64,000 nucleotides of DNA from Tribonema minus (lineage: Eukaryota; Sar; Xanthophyceae; Tribonematales; Tribonemataceae): positions 1-64,000 of the forward strand of contig JAFCMP010000110.1 of NCBI GenBank assembly GCA_017506865.1, read 5' to 3'. Of this stretch, positions 1 through 8,604 are shown in pieces. Position 1 is the stretch's first letter. Each line of letters begins with the position of its first letter. The translations under genes were made by a program, and so were the position numbers. The notes beneath the pieces were generated by a model, which had not been told where the DNA came from, searched no databases, and saw only the letters and a program-made list of their open reading frames with translations.

Positions 1-1129
1 CCGCGACAGACACCGTGTCCTTCACGCCGCTCTTGCGGCTCTTCGTCTTGGTCGCACGCACCTCCCAGTAGTACTTGTTGCAGTACATGTTCTCGAAGTC
101 ATTTTTACGCATGGTGTTCAGGGTGCAGTCGTCGGCGTGGTCGACCATCTCCTCGCAGAACATGTACGGCCTCTTACATTTGAACACTGTCCTCTCGAAC
201 GAGGCCTTCACGCCCTCGTACCCCAGCGTGCACTTGTCGTACACCTCCTCATGCGTGCAATGCTCCCGGTCCATGTTCTTCCAGATGGGGTCTGGGTGGG
301 ACTTGGTGCGCCACTGGATGGAGATGCCGGAAGCGGCTAGGAAGGCGGACTCGGCGGCGCGGTGCAGCTCCGGCGGGACTCTCACACAGGTGTGCAATCC
401 GTCGAATATAGAAGCGCACAGGTCCTGTTCGTGCCACAGCGGCATGGCGACGTCGACCGCCCACGACTCCAGACTGTTCAGAAGTAGACATATGGCGCTG
501 CCGTACGGGTTGTCTGAATCCTGCTTGATCGCCTTGAACTGCGGGTACAGATCGACGATGTCACGCGTGATGCGCTTCAATTCCAGCTTGAACTCGCGCA
601 GGAACTCAGACTTCGGTCTGAAGCCGCCGCCTATCATTTTGATCACGGAAAGCTTCAGGTCTGCAGCGGTCTCGCCTTCCAGGGGCGCGGCGTGCTCAAG
701 CACCGCTTCGCGGTTGGCGTTGTAATGCGTGAGCTTCTCGTGCTCCAGGCCGTGTATCTGACATAGCCCCTGTAACAACGTGAAGTTCGCGTTCACAATA
801 TCGTTGTCGTACGTGTGGCGGCACACGGCGTGGCGCAGAACACGGTCGGTGTTCTGCAGCGACGGGTACGCGAACCTTCTGCCGTACCCGTGCGCGACGG
901 GCTCGTACTTGACGGACACGCGCCCGTCCGCGTCCACCTTGCTCGCGTACGCCGCCAGTTTAACGTATGACTCATAGCTCGTGGCTTCCATCGTCGCGTC
1001 CGGCGTCGCCAGCAGGAACCGTAGCACGTCGACGTCCACGCTCTCACGCAACGTGAACGCACGCGACTTCGGCACGTGCAGCATCGCGGCGGTGGCCAAT
1101 CGTGATATAATAATTCCGCAAACTGACAT
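1..1129 (-). CDS. D5-type primase-helicase, N-terminal part (runs off the window)
   Basis: A long open frame on the minus strand enters from the left edge; about 360 to 375 codons are visible. Its middle contains SIFDGLHT followed by a helical stretch and IQWRTK. This resembles the FDG segment found between primase and helicase parts in D5-like proteins of large DNA viruses and Polinton-like viruses. The Walker motifs of the helicase would lie beyond the window edge, so the assignment rests on this segment and on the element context. Starts at 1129 and 1084 are both possible. The 1084 start places a TATATCAC motif (1102-1109) just upstream, as also seen before the gene starting at 4337. The role in the element would be replication. 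Confidence 0.6.
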   Translation of the reverse strand, partial: MSVCGIIISRLATAAMLHVPKSRAFTLRESVDVDVLRFLLATPDATMEATSYESYVKLAAYASKVDADGRVSVKYEPVAHGYGRRFAYPSLQNTDRVLRHAVCRHTYDNDIVNANFTLLQGLCQIHGLEHEKLTHYNANREAVLEHAAPLEGETAADLKLSVIKMIGGGFRPKSEFLREFKLELKRITRDIVDLYPQFKAIKQDSDNPYGSAICLLLNSLESWAVDVAMPLWHEQDLCASIFDGLHTCVRVPPELHRAAESAFLAASGISIQWRTKSHPDPIWKNMDREHCTHEEVYDKCTLGYEGVKASFERTVFKCKRPYMFCEEMVDHADDCTLNTMRKNDFENMYCNKYYWEVRATKTKSRKSGVKDTVSVA

Positions 1130-1170
1130 GATGAACATGGCAGGCACATGCTTTATCCTGAACCTGACAG

Positions 1171-1213
1171 AGTAGAGTAGAGTAGAGTAGATAGTGTAGA
1201 GTAGAGTAGAGTT
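1171..1213. repeat. GTAGA microsatellite
   Basis: A short tandem run of the pentamer GTAGA with one imperfect unit. It lies in the gap between the primase-helicase start and the small plus-strand gene at 1277. Confidence 0.85.
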
Positions 1214-1276
1214 TCATAATCTGTACACGATGAACATGGCAATTCGTCAATTTATTATGTACCGAAGTGTCATACG

Positions 1277-1585
1277 ATGGTGCGCGCGTACCTCACCGAG
1301 ATGCGCGGACTCAGCGACGGCGCTGTGGCGACGCTGCGCTCGAACGGCGTTAAATGGGACGGGGAGAAGTCCCGATGGTTCGTGTCCGATCCCGTCTCGT
1401 GGGAGGCGTGCAGCTCGCTCACGGTCGACGCCGTGAGTCCGTGGCCCGATAGAGATTGGCGGTTGTATGCGTACGAGCAGAGAGACGAGGCGCGCGCAGA
1501 CGGTATGTGGTTTGACGGAACGTGGAAGTGCTATTACAAGCCTACTAAACAAGACCGGGCAGAGTTCAAACGTAGCAAACGCTAA
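1277..1585 (+). CDS. small protein with two DUF5710-like motifs
   Basis: A 102-residue protein. The N-terminal half shows the pattern YL-(x)n-GVKWDGEKSRWFV, and the C-terminal half repeats the theme as GMWFDGTWKCYYK. The first motif is like the 'GA-WD---K-WYV' core of the DUF5710 family, whose role is unknown. It converges with the integrase gene, overlapping its 3' end by about 20 bases. It belongs to the Polinton-like element. The reading frame and tryptophan-rich pattern support a real gene; function is not inferred. Confidence 0.6.
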   Translation: MVRAYLTEMRGLSDGAVATLRSNGVKWDGEKSRWFVSDPVSWEACSSLTVDAVSPWPDRDWRLYAYEQRDEARADGMWFDGTWKCYYKPTKQDRAEFKRSKR

Positions 1586-2930
1586 ACCCCCTGTGGCGGC
1601 CTCTTGCGCTCCCTGAACCCGAATGCGTCCTCCGGGCCCTGTGGTATGCCTGCATCATCACGGCTTCCTTGCCAGGTGCTGACAAATTTGGCTCTGTCCG
1701 TGACTTGCGGTACGTAAAGACACTGACCTCGCAGAAACACGCGGTCTGGTATATCTTCAACTGTAATCGTGTTGTCCTCCCGCGCTTGATCAACGGTGTA
1801 CTCTTGGGGCTGAAGCTGGCGTTATGCGAACTCTTGTACTGTCCGACCTTGCGCGCCTGTCGCACATTCGTGTGCAGCGCCGCAAGGTCAATCCTAACTT
1901 TGTCGCCCTTGCGCAGAACGTAATTGAAGCGCTCATCCACCAACTTTCCCTGATACAGGTCGGCCATGCGCCTGCGCGCCGTGGCGATCACGGCCTTTGG
2001 GCAGAGCGGGTCATCCAGGTCGTTCGGTCTGTAGCCAGTGACCGTGCTCTGGCTATTGTTGTACACGTTGAGCACGCGCACCAGGTTCTTGCGCAGATCG
2101 CGGTGGATAGAATACTTGTCGTTCTGCCAATACGAATGCAGCAGCGTTTTCAGTGAACGAACTGCGGTCTCCGCTCGCGCGTTCCCGGCGGGGTTCGCAG
2201 GCAGCGAGTAAATGGGCGAGATACCGTTTGCTTTCAAAAACGCAGAGTACGCGGCGCTGCGAAATTCGTTGTCACTGCGTATGTACTTTGGCTTCTGCGG
2301 CATATCGTCGATCATGCTCTGCATCTCGGCCACGTGCGAGCCGCTCTCGCGCGTCGACGTGAGGCACGCTCGTATCTTCTTCGTGAAGTCGTCGACCAAC
2401 ACTAACAAATAAGGAAACTTTAACTTTTTGTTCACTTTCTCACCCTCCTGGTCATATGACCCGCCTTCAATGAATCCGAAGTCGATTGAAACAGTGTGCC
2501 ACGGCCTCACCGGCAACGTGGCTTGAGCCTTGGCAGTTTTCCTCCTACTGAACCAAGTCTGGTGATCCGGGTCTGTCCTCAGAAACTTCTGCACCTGGGA
2601 CATACTGATGCCTATGTAACGTCCCTTCAAATATGTGAAAAATCTATGCATTCCTGTAGAGCTGGGCATGTCGTTCCATTCCTCGCAAAGCACCCCGAAT
2701 ACCTCGTCTTGGCTCAAAACAACGCGCCCCGCAAATGTGTAAATGTCCTCCTTAGCGTGATATTCTAGAGGGAATGGCGCGCGCTTTTTGATGTCGGCGT
2801 TGTCTTGAAACTTGAATAATGAGATGAGCTTTAGTTTTTTGAGGAGGACCGCATCAGCCCCCTCGCTCGCCTTGCCACCCCCCGCTTCATCAGCCGCCGC
2901 TGTAATCGTTTCAGAACGCTCCTCCGTCAT
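1566..2930 (-). CDS. rve-family (retrovirus-like) integrase of the Polinton-like element
   Basis: A 454-residue DDE integrase, expected to insert the linear element into host DNA. The catalytic triad is visible as D150 (SIDFGF), D220 (IRSDNEF) and E254 (ARAETA), with 33 residues between the second D and the E, close to the usual spacing. Flanking sequence such as YLLVLVDDFTKK is typical of the rve core. The C-terminal third, from about residue 330, has an SH3-like basic stretch (KGDKVRIDL) and a basic tail. It lies among structural genes transcribed the same way. Family assignment is secure from motifs. Confidence 0.93.
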   Translation of the reverse strand: MTEERSETITAAADEAGGGKASEGADAVLLKKLKLISLFKFQDNADIKKRAPFPLEYHAKEDIYTFAGRVVLSQDEVFGVLCEEWNDMPSSTGMHRFFTYLKGRYIGISMSQVQKFLRTDPDHQTWFSRRKTAKAQATLPVRPWHTVSIDFGFIEGGSYDQEGEKVNKKLKFPYLLVLVDDFTKKIRACLTSTRESGSHVAEMQSMIDDMPQKPKYIRSDNEFRSAAYSAFLKANGISPIYSLPANPAGNARAETAVRSLKTLLHSYWQNDKYSIHRDLRKNLVRVLNVYNNSQSTVTGYRPNDLDDPLCPKAVIATARRRMADLYQGKLVDERFNYVLRKGDKVRIDLAALHTNVRQARKVGQYKSSHNASFSPKSTPLIKRGRTTRLQLKIYQTACFCEVSVFTYRKSRTEPNLSAPGKEAVMMQAYHRARRTHSGSGSARGRHRGFSVCYV

Positions 2931-2954
2931 TTTCGAGGTTACCGTTACAAAACA

Positions 2955-3338
2955 TTAAAAACCGTTACACAACTGCCAATTAGATGGATCCTCTGACACC
3001 GCGTTGGCGCCCAGACTTGCCGAAAACACGTAGTTCACCTTGGTAACGACTGCGAAATTGTTGACGGTGGATTCATATACTGACCTAGTGATACTTTTGC
3101 TGGCAATCTCGCAACCGATCTGCGATTGCCCCAGCGTACCCGCCTGGTTCTTCGTGTACAGCACTTGAAGTAGGCTGTACAGTAGGCGTTCCGCCGCCTC
3201 CCCCGTGCCGATGGGGCCGGTGGCCGAAATGATAGCGTTGATGGCGGACACCGGAATAATGTAAGTGGGTGAGGAGATCGAAACAGTACCCGTGGTGGCG
3301 TAGCTCGCACCGGGTAGAAAGCTGCTCACTGCCACCAT
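2955..3338 (-). CDS. hypothetical virion-associated protein of the element
   Basis: A 127-residue protein rich in Ser, Thr, Ala and Ile, with no recognised domain. It starts with MVAVSSFLPGAS and lies 24 bases from the integrase start and 27 bases from the stop of the fibre-like gene, so it is probably co-transcribed with its minus-strand neighbours. The small-residue, beta-prone composition resembles fibre or decoration proteins. That is only an inference from composition and position. Confidence 0.6.
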   Translation of the reverse strand: MVAVSSFLPGASYATTGTVSISSPTYIIPVSAINAIISATGPIGTGEAAERLLYSLLQVLYTKNQAGTLGQSQIGCEIASKSITRSVYESTVNNFAVVTKVNYVFSASLGANAVSEDPSNWQLCNGF

Positions 3339-3365
3339 GTCTTTTGATTTTGACCAACATTATTA

Positions 3366-4337
3366 TTAGACGAAATGCGAGATTCGGATGTTGTTCATTG
3401 TGCCACTCGCAATCACGCTCGCAGTCGGCGTCACCACAAACGCGAGGGTGTAAATTTGCCCTGTAGTGACTGGGAGTACAGCGTTGAAAGACAACGTCGT
3501 GTAGCCGGGTCCGTAGCTGCAAACACCCCACGTGCTCATGGCTGATGCGACATAGACGGCGCTCTTCTTCGATTGCCAATTGAAAGACAAGCCTGCGTTT
3601 CCGGTGCCGGACGTTTGGTAGTTGATGTCAGCCTCCACCAGGATGTTACTCCCGAGAGCCTGGATTGTCGATGAGGCAACGTCGTAGCGAGTCGATGCAC
3701 TGACGTTGAGGTATGTCTGCGAACTCGGCAACAGGTAGCGAGCGAGTAGCCCCCCAAGATCTGCCCCCGTGATCGTTCCCGTGTTGCTGATGGCCATCAC
3801 CTCGGTAGCCCCCGAGCAGAATGAGAACTTCGCGGCGGGATTAGCCATAATCCAGAGCACGTTCGGACCCACGCCGATGCTGTATTCATTAGTAGACGGC
3901 GTGCTGACGGGGTATAGCACGATGCGCGTCCCCGCCGCCGTACCCACGGCGCCTGCTGTATTGCTGAATACGATAGGGCCTGTGTGAGTGGCGGCCCCCG
4001 TGACTGCAAGATTTGAATTCACGTTCAGATTCCCAGTCACCGCCAGCGTGCCAGTCACGTTGAGCGTCGAGGTGAGATTGGCGGCGCCAACCACCGCCAG
4101 CGTAGAGTTGAGATTTGTGACGCCCGACACGTTCAGCGCGGAGCAACTGACTGCGCCCCCCAGAGCGATGTAGCCCTGCGAGACGTACCGTTTGACGGTG
4201 TTGAAGTTGTCAACGGGCATGGGCGGCGCGGTCTTGCTGGCGATGCGATTGTCAATTTCTGCAGTTGAAATAACGAAACCCCCTTGCTGCATGTAGTACT
4301 GATTGGCGTCCGCTGCGCTGTTCGTGATGGACGCCAT
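3366..4337 (-). CDS. fibre-like protein with N-V-x-G-type repeats
   Basis: A 323-residue protein. Residues 60-115 hold short repeats of the type LNVSGVTNLNSTLAV and LNVTGTLAVTGNLNV, as in trimeric beta-helical fibre shafts of viruses and phages. The C-terminal 130 residues look like a globular head domain, ending in ISHFV. The likely role is host attachment or surface decoration of the Polinton-like virion; this follows from repeat style rather than from a recognised family. A TATATCAC motif (minus strand, 4350-4357) lies 13 bases upstream of the start codon. Confidence 0.7.
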   Translation of the reverse strand: MASITNSAADANQYYMQQGGFVISTAEIDNRIASKTAPPMPVDNFNTVKRYVSQGYIALGGAVSCSALNVSGVTNLNSTLAVVGAANLTSTLNVTGTLAVTGNLNVNSNLAVTGAATHTGPIVFSNTAGAVGTAAGTRIVLYPVSTPSTNEYSIGVGPNVLWIMANPAAKFSFCSGATEVMAISNTGTITGADLGGLLARYLLPSSQTYLNVSASTRYDVASSTIQALGSNILVEADINYQTSGTGNAGLSFNWQSKKSAVYVASAMSTWGVCSYGPGYTTLSFNAVLPVTTGQIYTLAFVVTPTASVIASGTMNNIRISHFV

Positions 4338-4358
4338 GCTGCCCTCTGCGTGATATAA

Positions 4359-5957
4359 TTACACGTAGAATTGCTGAGCCGGTCTGCGCCGCGCCTCTCG
4401 CGCCCTCTCGCGCGTGTCAGACGCGGCCTCCGCGCGCTGCTCTCGCCGCCGCTGCGCGTTCGCCGCCTCGTCCGGCGTTCTATGTACTTTGAGATCGCGT
4501 CGCACGCCGTTCTGCACTTGCTTGAAAGCGTCAAGGATTTCCTGCTGCAGGTCCAGTGGCACCGGGTCGCCGAATCTCTTGAGCCTTTCCTGCAACCGCA
4601 GCACGCCCATCTGTGCCGCCGTGTCCTTTTTTGCCCTGTAGAATATCCGTGCGCCCTTGAGAAGCGGCGCCAGCTGAGCGACCTTTTTCCGTTCTGGCTC
4701 TGCGCCCGGCGCGTACGCAGGTTCAGCCGCATCAGCCGCGGGGGGTGCCACCATGGCGGGGCGCGCGGGATGTCGCTGCGGCCGGGCGGGGGCGGGGGCG
4801 GGGGGCGGGGCGTTGAACTCCATGAAGGGCGCGGGGGCGGGGGCGTCATCATCTGCGGCGGGGGGCTCGGGCGCGGGGGGCTCGGGCGCGGGGGGCTCGG
4901 GCTCGGCGGGGGGCGCGGGGACCTCGGCCATTGGCGATGGGGGGCCGGCGGTGACGCGGCCCGGCGGTAGCAGCGCGAGCTGGTTGTTGAAGATGGGCGG
5001 CGGCGCTGTGTGCGGCTGTGCCACTTCACGATTGAGGCGATCGAAAACAGCATTCACCTGTGCAACCTGCTCACGTTGGCCGATGAAGGTGCGTTGCGCA
5101 CTGATGTGCGCCTGCGCGATATCACGCAAAACGCCCTGCGCGTCGCCGAACCCCATGCGCAAATTTGCGATCTCATCACGCAGGGGCGCGACGACGAGCG
5201 CGAGCTGATCCTGCACCGCGGGCGCCAGCCCTGCTGCGTTGTCTTCAACGACCACCATTGCCTGCTGCGGCTCTGTTTCACCCCCTTTCGTTTCCTCGAA
5301 GCCGCCGTCATCTGTCTGCACCGCCGTGTCGCCGGTGCTCGCCGCCGCCTGTGTCGCGGCCGCCGTCGCGGAGGGCACGGCCTGCGCTGACCAGTCGCGT
5401 AGTGTCGGCGCGCGCGTCTGCGTCTCGGCCTCGCCGGTGCGCGGGGCGCGCGCGGCCTGCGTGGACCAGTCGCGTGTCGCCGGCGCGCGCGTCTGCGTGC
5501 CGACGCCCCACGTCGCCGGCCCCCTCGTCTGCGTCGCCATGTCGGCAGATGATACGGCGTCTTGCGCCGTCTGCGTCTCCATGTCAGTAGATGAGACGGC
5601 GTCTTGCGCAGTCTGCGTACCTGCATTATACTGCCACTTGTCGGGGGGCATTTGATCCATTTGATGCGCGACCAGCGTCTGCGTGGGCCCGGGCGGCGCG
5701 CTGATAGGCGGCAACGGCGGCATTTGCATGCCGGCCAGGTACTGCAGCAGCGCGCCGCTGTTGTCGGGGGTACTGACAACTGTCTGTCCCCCGCCGCCGC
5801 TCGGTACGAACACGGGCGCGCCGCCGCCCCCGCCCCCAGTTTTGACGTTCACACGCACCTTGGTGATCTGTGAACGGTTGATATGCTTGACAAGTACCTT
5901 GCGCTTCTTTTTGACAGCCTTGGGCCGTTTGCGGCGCACCATTACCTTGCGACTCAT
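4359..5957 (-). CDS. large basic, Ala/Pro-rich structural protein with tandem peptide repeats
   Basis: A 532-residue protein. The N-terminus is strongly basic (MSRKVMVRRKRPKAVKKKRK) and could bind DNA or serve as a nuclear signal. Residues about 115-200 contain tandem TQT-based repeats (TQTAQDAVSS, TQTRAPATRDWS). Residues about 330-430 are a Pro/Ala/Glu spacer, and the C-terminal 100 residues are charged and helical. No family is recognised. The position between fibre and ATPase genes suggests a structural or core protein. A CTTTAAATATT promoter-like motif lies just upstream. Confidence 0.72.
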   Translation of the reverse strand: MSRKVMVRRKRPKAVKKKRKVLVKHINRSQITKVRVNVKTGGGGGGAPVFVPSGGGGQTVVSTPDNSGALLQYLAGMQMPPLPPISAPPGPTQTLVAHQMDQMPPDKWQYNAGTQTAQDAVSSTDMETQTAQDAVSSADMATQTRGPATWGVGTQTRAPATRDWSTQAARAPRTGEAETQTRAPTLRDWSAQAVPSATAAATQAAASTGDTAVQTDDGGFEETKGGETEPQQAMVVVEDNAAGLAPAVQDQLALVVAPLRDEIANLRMGFGDAQGVLRDIAQAHISAQRTFIGQREQVAQVNAVFDRLNREVAQPHTAPPPIFNNQLALLPPGRVTAGPPSPMAEVPAPPAEPEPPAPEPPAPEPPAADDDAPAPAPFMEFNAPPPAPAPARPQRHPARPAMVAPPAADAAEPAYAPGAEPERKKVAQLAPLLKGARIFYRAKKDTAAQMGVLRLQERLKRFGDPVPLDLQQEILDAFKQVQNGVRRDLKVHRTPDEAANAQRRREQRAEAASDTRERAREARRRPAQQFYV

Positions 5958-5972
5958 GGCACTTGCTCATTG

Positions 5973-5990
5973 TCAAATATTTAAAGTTCG
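5973..5990 (-). promoter_or_regulatory. promoter-like motif CTTTAAATATT
   Basis: Read on the minus strand, this 33-bp intergenic gap carries CGAACTTTAAATATTTGA 16 to 33 bases before the start codon at 5957. The same CTTTAAATATT core precedes the minus-strand gene starting at 10324, at a similar distance. Two occurrences at matching positions support a shared promoter element of the Polinton-like element. Confidence 0.55.
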
Positions 5991-6794
5991 TCAGAAGCTA
6001 GGCTTCAGCTGTTGCCGTGGGATGTCGGCGAAAAGATAACCGAATTTTTCAAGTGTGTACAACCGCAGTAAACGTTCAAATTCGTGTTGCTCGCAGAAGC
6101 CGCTCACCTCGTCGTAGCATTCCTCGATCTCTTTTTTGTTCAGAGTTTTGAAAAACGCCCAATGTGTGGTATTTGTGCGGACTGCTTTTGGGAGGCCCTT
6201 GACCGTTTGCGACACCAACACGAAGCTGACGCCGAACCGTGCCATATGTCTGTGACGCAGGACTGCATTGAGGAACGGGTTGGCCTTGGCGCGCGACAGC
6301 AGCGGACTGGCCTGCGCATCGTCCACGAGCACACAGTACGACGGCGTGCGCGGCGTGCACGCCATGTACCCGCGGCTTTCCAGGAGTTGCTCATCAACGG
6401 AGTTCACAGCCGCGCCAGAGTTGAACTTATGGTGAGCGATGGCGTATTTGAGATCTGCCTCGTACGCGGCGGTGATACCCTCCATCTCAGCCTGAATCGC
6501 TTTCAAAGTGTTCCACACCGCCGGGGCTGAGAGGTCATCGTGTACTCTGTCTAAGTGATCCTCGCCAATAATATTTCGATACACTTGGTTCGATGACGCC
6601 GTCGGGGACAGTATCCACGTGTGCGTGATGCTCCCCTCGCGCTGCATCAATGTGATCAGAGCCACAGCGAGGTAGCTCTTCCCCGCATTACATTTAGCCG
6701 ACAAGGTGAGAATGAACGGGAGCTGTGATATGTACTTTGACGTCACGGGTTGCACTTTCGGGAAGCGACTCTCAAGGTCCGGGAGCTTGCGCAT
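5991..6794 (-). CDS. A32/FtsK-type packaging ATPase
   Basis: A 267-residue P-loop ATPase that would pump DNA into capsids. The Walker A motif is AKCNAGKS near residues 35-42, and Walker B is YCVLVDD near residues 152-159. A following KGLPKAVRTNTTHWAFF segment matches the sensor and Q/N region of the family. The length is normal for Polinton-like and virophage ATPases. It is followed by the basic structural gene on the same strand. This is one of the four hallmark genes that identify the element. Confidence 0.92.
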   Translation of the reverse strand: MRKLPDLESRFPKVQPVTSKYISQLPFILTLSAKCNAGKSYLAVALITLMQREGSITHTWILSPTASSNQVYRNIIGEDHLDRVHDDLSAPAVWNTLKAIQAEMEGITAAYEADLKYAIAHHKFNSGAAVNSVDEQLLESRGYMACTPRTPSYCVLVDDAQASPLLSRAKANPFLNAVLRHRHMARFGVSFVLVSQTVKGLPKAVRTNTTHWAFFKTLNKKEIEECYDEVSGFCEQHEFERLLRLYTLEKFGYLFADIPRQQLKPSF

Positions 6795-6805
6795 GTTTAG
6801 TGATA

Positions 6806-7192
6806 CTAAACGAAATTAATCGCGTGCGCGGCTCTCACGTGCGCTTTCTGCAGGTCCTGGCAAATGGCGCCCTGCTCGGCTCGGAGCGCCGCGAGCTCAT
6901 CCCTCAGGTCTTGCATCTGACCAGTTTGCGCGTGAATCTGGTCCAACAGGTCCTCCGCGTCGATGAAGGAAATGTCGGAGCCGCTTTCAGAAGGCGGCGG
7001 CGGCGGCGGCGACACCAGCGGCGGCGGCACCACCACCGGCGGCGGCGGCGGCGGCGCAGCAGCAGCCTCGGGGACGGGCACGGGCTCAGCCTCTGTAGCG
7101 TCCTGTGCGGCCCGCGCTTTCGCTTCAAGCGATGCTTTACGGCTCGCTAGGCATTTTTCGAAGGCAGCGGTCTGAGCGGCGGTGCGCGTCAT
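6806..7192 (-). CDS. Pro-rich protein with C-terminal coiled coil
   Basis: About 128 residues from the chosen start at 7192 (MTRTAAQTAAFEK); an upstream in-frame start at 7345 would overlap the divergent gene. The middle is a poly-proline/valine linker. The C-terminal 50 residues (LLDQIHAQTGQMQDLRDELA) form a clear coiled coil. No family is recognised. It is divergent from the small plus-strand gene at 7236, so the 43 bases between them probably hold both promoters. Confidence 0.6.
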   Translation of the reverse strand: MTRTAAQTAAFEKCLASRKASLEAKARAAQDATEAEPVPVPEAAAAPPPPPPVVVPPPLVSPPPPPPSESGSDISFIDAEDLLDQIHAQTGQMQDLRDELAALRAEQGAICQDLQKAHVRAAHAINFV

Positions 7193-7235
7193 CACGTGCT
7201 TTTTTATGTTACAGATGTGTGTACAAAATAAAACA

Positions 7236-7418
7236 ATGGATGCCATCGTTGAAGTTGACATTGACAAATTTCTGGGCGACTGTGCTGATGTTCCGCCTGC
7301 CAAACTGCGTCTTGTGCGTGACAACTTGCGCAAGACGAAGGCCAAGCAGATGAAGGAAGCGGCTAAAATGTTGATGAAGGCACAAGAGAATAGGAATGAA
7401 TCAACAGCCGCAGCCTGA
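7236..7418 (+). CDS. small charged helical protein
   Basis: A 60-residue protein starting MDAIVEVDIDKF and ending in a lysine-rich helix (KTKAKQMKEAAKMLMKAQEN). It begins the plus-strand block and overlaps the start of the penton-like gene by 23 bases. The start at 7236 is preferred over 7182 because it leaves room for the divergent promoter. Function is unknown. Confidence 0.55.
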   Translation: MDAIVEVDIDKFLGDCADVPPAKLRLVRDNLRKTKAKQMKEAAKMLMKAQENRNESTAAA

Positions 7419-8154
7419 TAACGTCTATATCGACAGCTCGCAGTGCGTGCGCGCCACCGCGTACCACAATGATGTGCAAGTTGTGCTGCCGCACGCCATT
7501 CACGCGGCGGATGGCTTCAGCCTGCGCATATGCTTGCACAGCATGTCAATCGCGAACACGCAGATGTGTGTCAACCTGTACTGTGACACTTTGTCCATTT
7601 CTGGTGTGAGCGTCACTCTCCCGTCAGGGAATTATAGCGCTAGCTCGCTCACGGCGGCGCTCGCAGCCGCGTTCACGACGCGCAGCGTGACCTTCAACGC
7701 GATCACTTCAAAGATCACTTTCGCGAGCGCTGCCACCATGACGATCTCAGGAAACATGTGCAGCATCTTGGGCATCAATGAGGGTAGTAGCGGTTTACAA
7801 ATTAGCAGCGCTTATAATGTTGATCTGTCAGCAACGCATACGATCAATGTCTTCACCAGTCTCGCCAACGCGTCGCTCGATGCATCAGCAAACCGACGGC
7901 GAGGGCTGCTTGCCTCCGTGCAAGTCAACGTCGGACCCCTTTGCGTACTACACTACCTCGACACCACGGCCACGCAAGGAGGAATCATCGACGCTCGAAG
8001 CGTCGCTGAATTCCGTCTTAGCCTGTTTGACGACGCTGGGCGTCCTCTATTGGCTAGCTGTGCATTTAATGCCATGATTAAATTCACACAGGTCGCGACA
8101 GGCGTGCGCGAGCTCAACATCGTGCACCCCGGGAGCCTGGCAGCCTCCATGTGA
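7396..8154 (+). CDS. penton-like minor capsid protein
   Basis: A 252-residue protein with beta-rich sequence. The segment LPSGNYSASSLTAALAAAF near residues 75-93 is like the 'P-G-Y---L---I' element common in minor capsid (penton) proteins of Polinton-like viruses and adintoviruses. The order penton, small virion protein, major capsid protein on one strand supports the call. The product would form the single-jelly-roll vertex protein. The family is inferred from this motif and gene order. Confidence 0.72.
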   Translation: MNQQPQPDNVYIDSSQCVRATAYHNDVQVVLPHAIHAADGFSLRICLHSMSIANTQMCVNLYCDTLSISGVSVTLPSGNYSASSLTAALAAAFTTRSVTFNAITSKITFASAATMTISGNMCSILGINEGSSGLQISSAYNVDLSATHTINVFTSLANASLDASANRRRGLLASVQVNVGPLCVLHYLDTTATQGGIIDARSVAEFRLSLFDDAGRPLLASCAFNAMIKFTQVATGVRELNIVHPGSLAASM

Positions 8155-8188
8155 TTTAAAATATAGCGATTCTAGCAAACTATTTCAC

Positions 8189-8563
8189 ATGGGCTTCGGA
8201 TCGTGGATCTCCAAAAGACTATTTCGCCCCGCGCAACGGTTCTTAGGCAAGACGCTTCCGCGCGGTCTGGGCGCAGCGGCCAAGTGGATTGGCAAAAAAG
8301 CATTGCCTGTGCTCCGCGTAGGCACGGGAGTCATTCGGGATATCGCCAGTAATCCCCTCGCCCAGGGTTTGGCGTCTGCGGTGCTAGGCCCCGAGGCAGC
8401 GCTCGCGATGAACGGCATCTCAGCGGGCGCGGCATTCGCGAACAGCGCGGTGCGCTCGGCGCCGAGCATCTTGCAGGGCTTCAAGCAACCGCACACCGCA
8501 GGGCAGAGCGTTCAAGACCTCGCTCTTCTGCAACAACAGTTCAGAAATCTGAAAACTCGGTGA
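8189..8563 (+). CDS. small membrane-active or core virion protein
   Basis: A 124-residue protein with a basic amphipathic N-terminus (MGFGSWISKRLFRPAQRFLG) and a central Ala/Gly-rich hydrophobic stretch near residues 50-85. Small proteins of this kind, between penton and major capsid genes, resemble the pVI/pX-like minor virion proteins of adintoviruses and Polinton-like viruses. The assignment is by composition and position only. Confidence 0.6.
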   Translation: MGFGSWISKRLFRPAQRFLGKTLPRGLGAAAKWIGKKALPVLRVGTGVIRDIASNPLAQGLASAVLGPEAALAMNGISAGAAFANSAVRSAPSILQGFKQPHTAGQSVQDLALLQQQFRNLKTR

Positions 8564-8604
8564 TTTCATGATTAAAATGTTGACGTGAGTAAAGCGAGTG
8601 ACGG

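Noticed and set aside
75-725. 216-codon plus-strand frame
   Set aside because: Antisense of the primase-helicase frame, which has better composition, an FDG motif and a longer open span.
4371-5873. Plus-strand frames over the structural protein gene
   Set aside because: Low-complexity Gly/Arg/Ser antisense of the Ala/Pro-rich gene.
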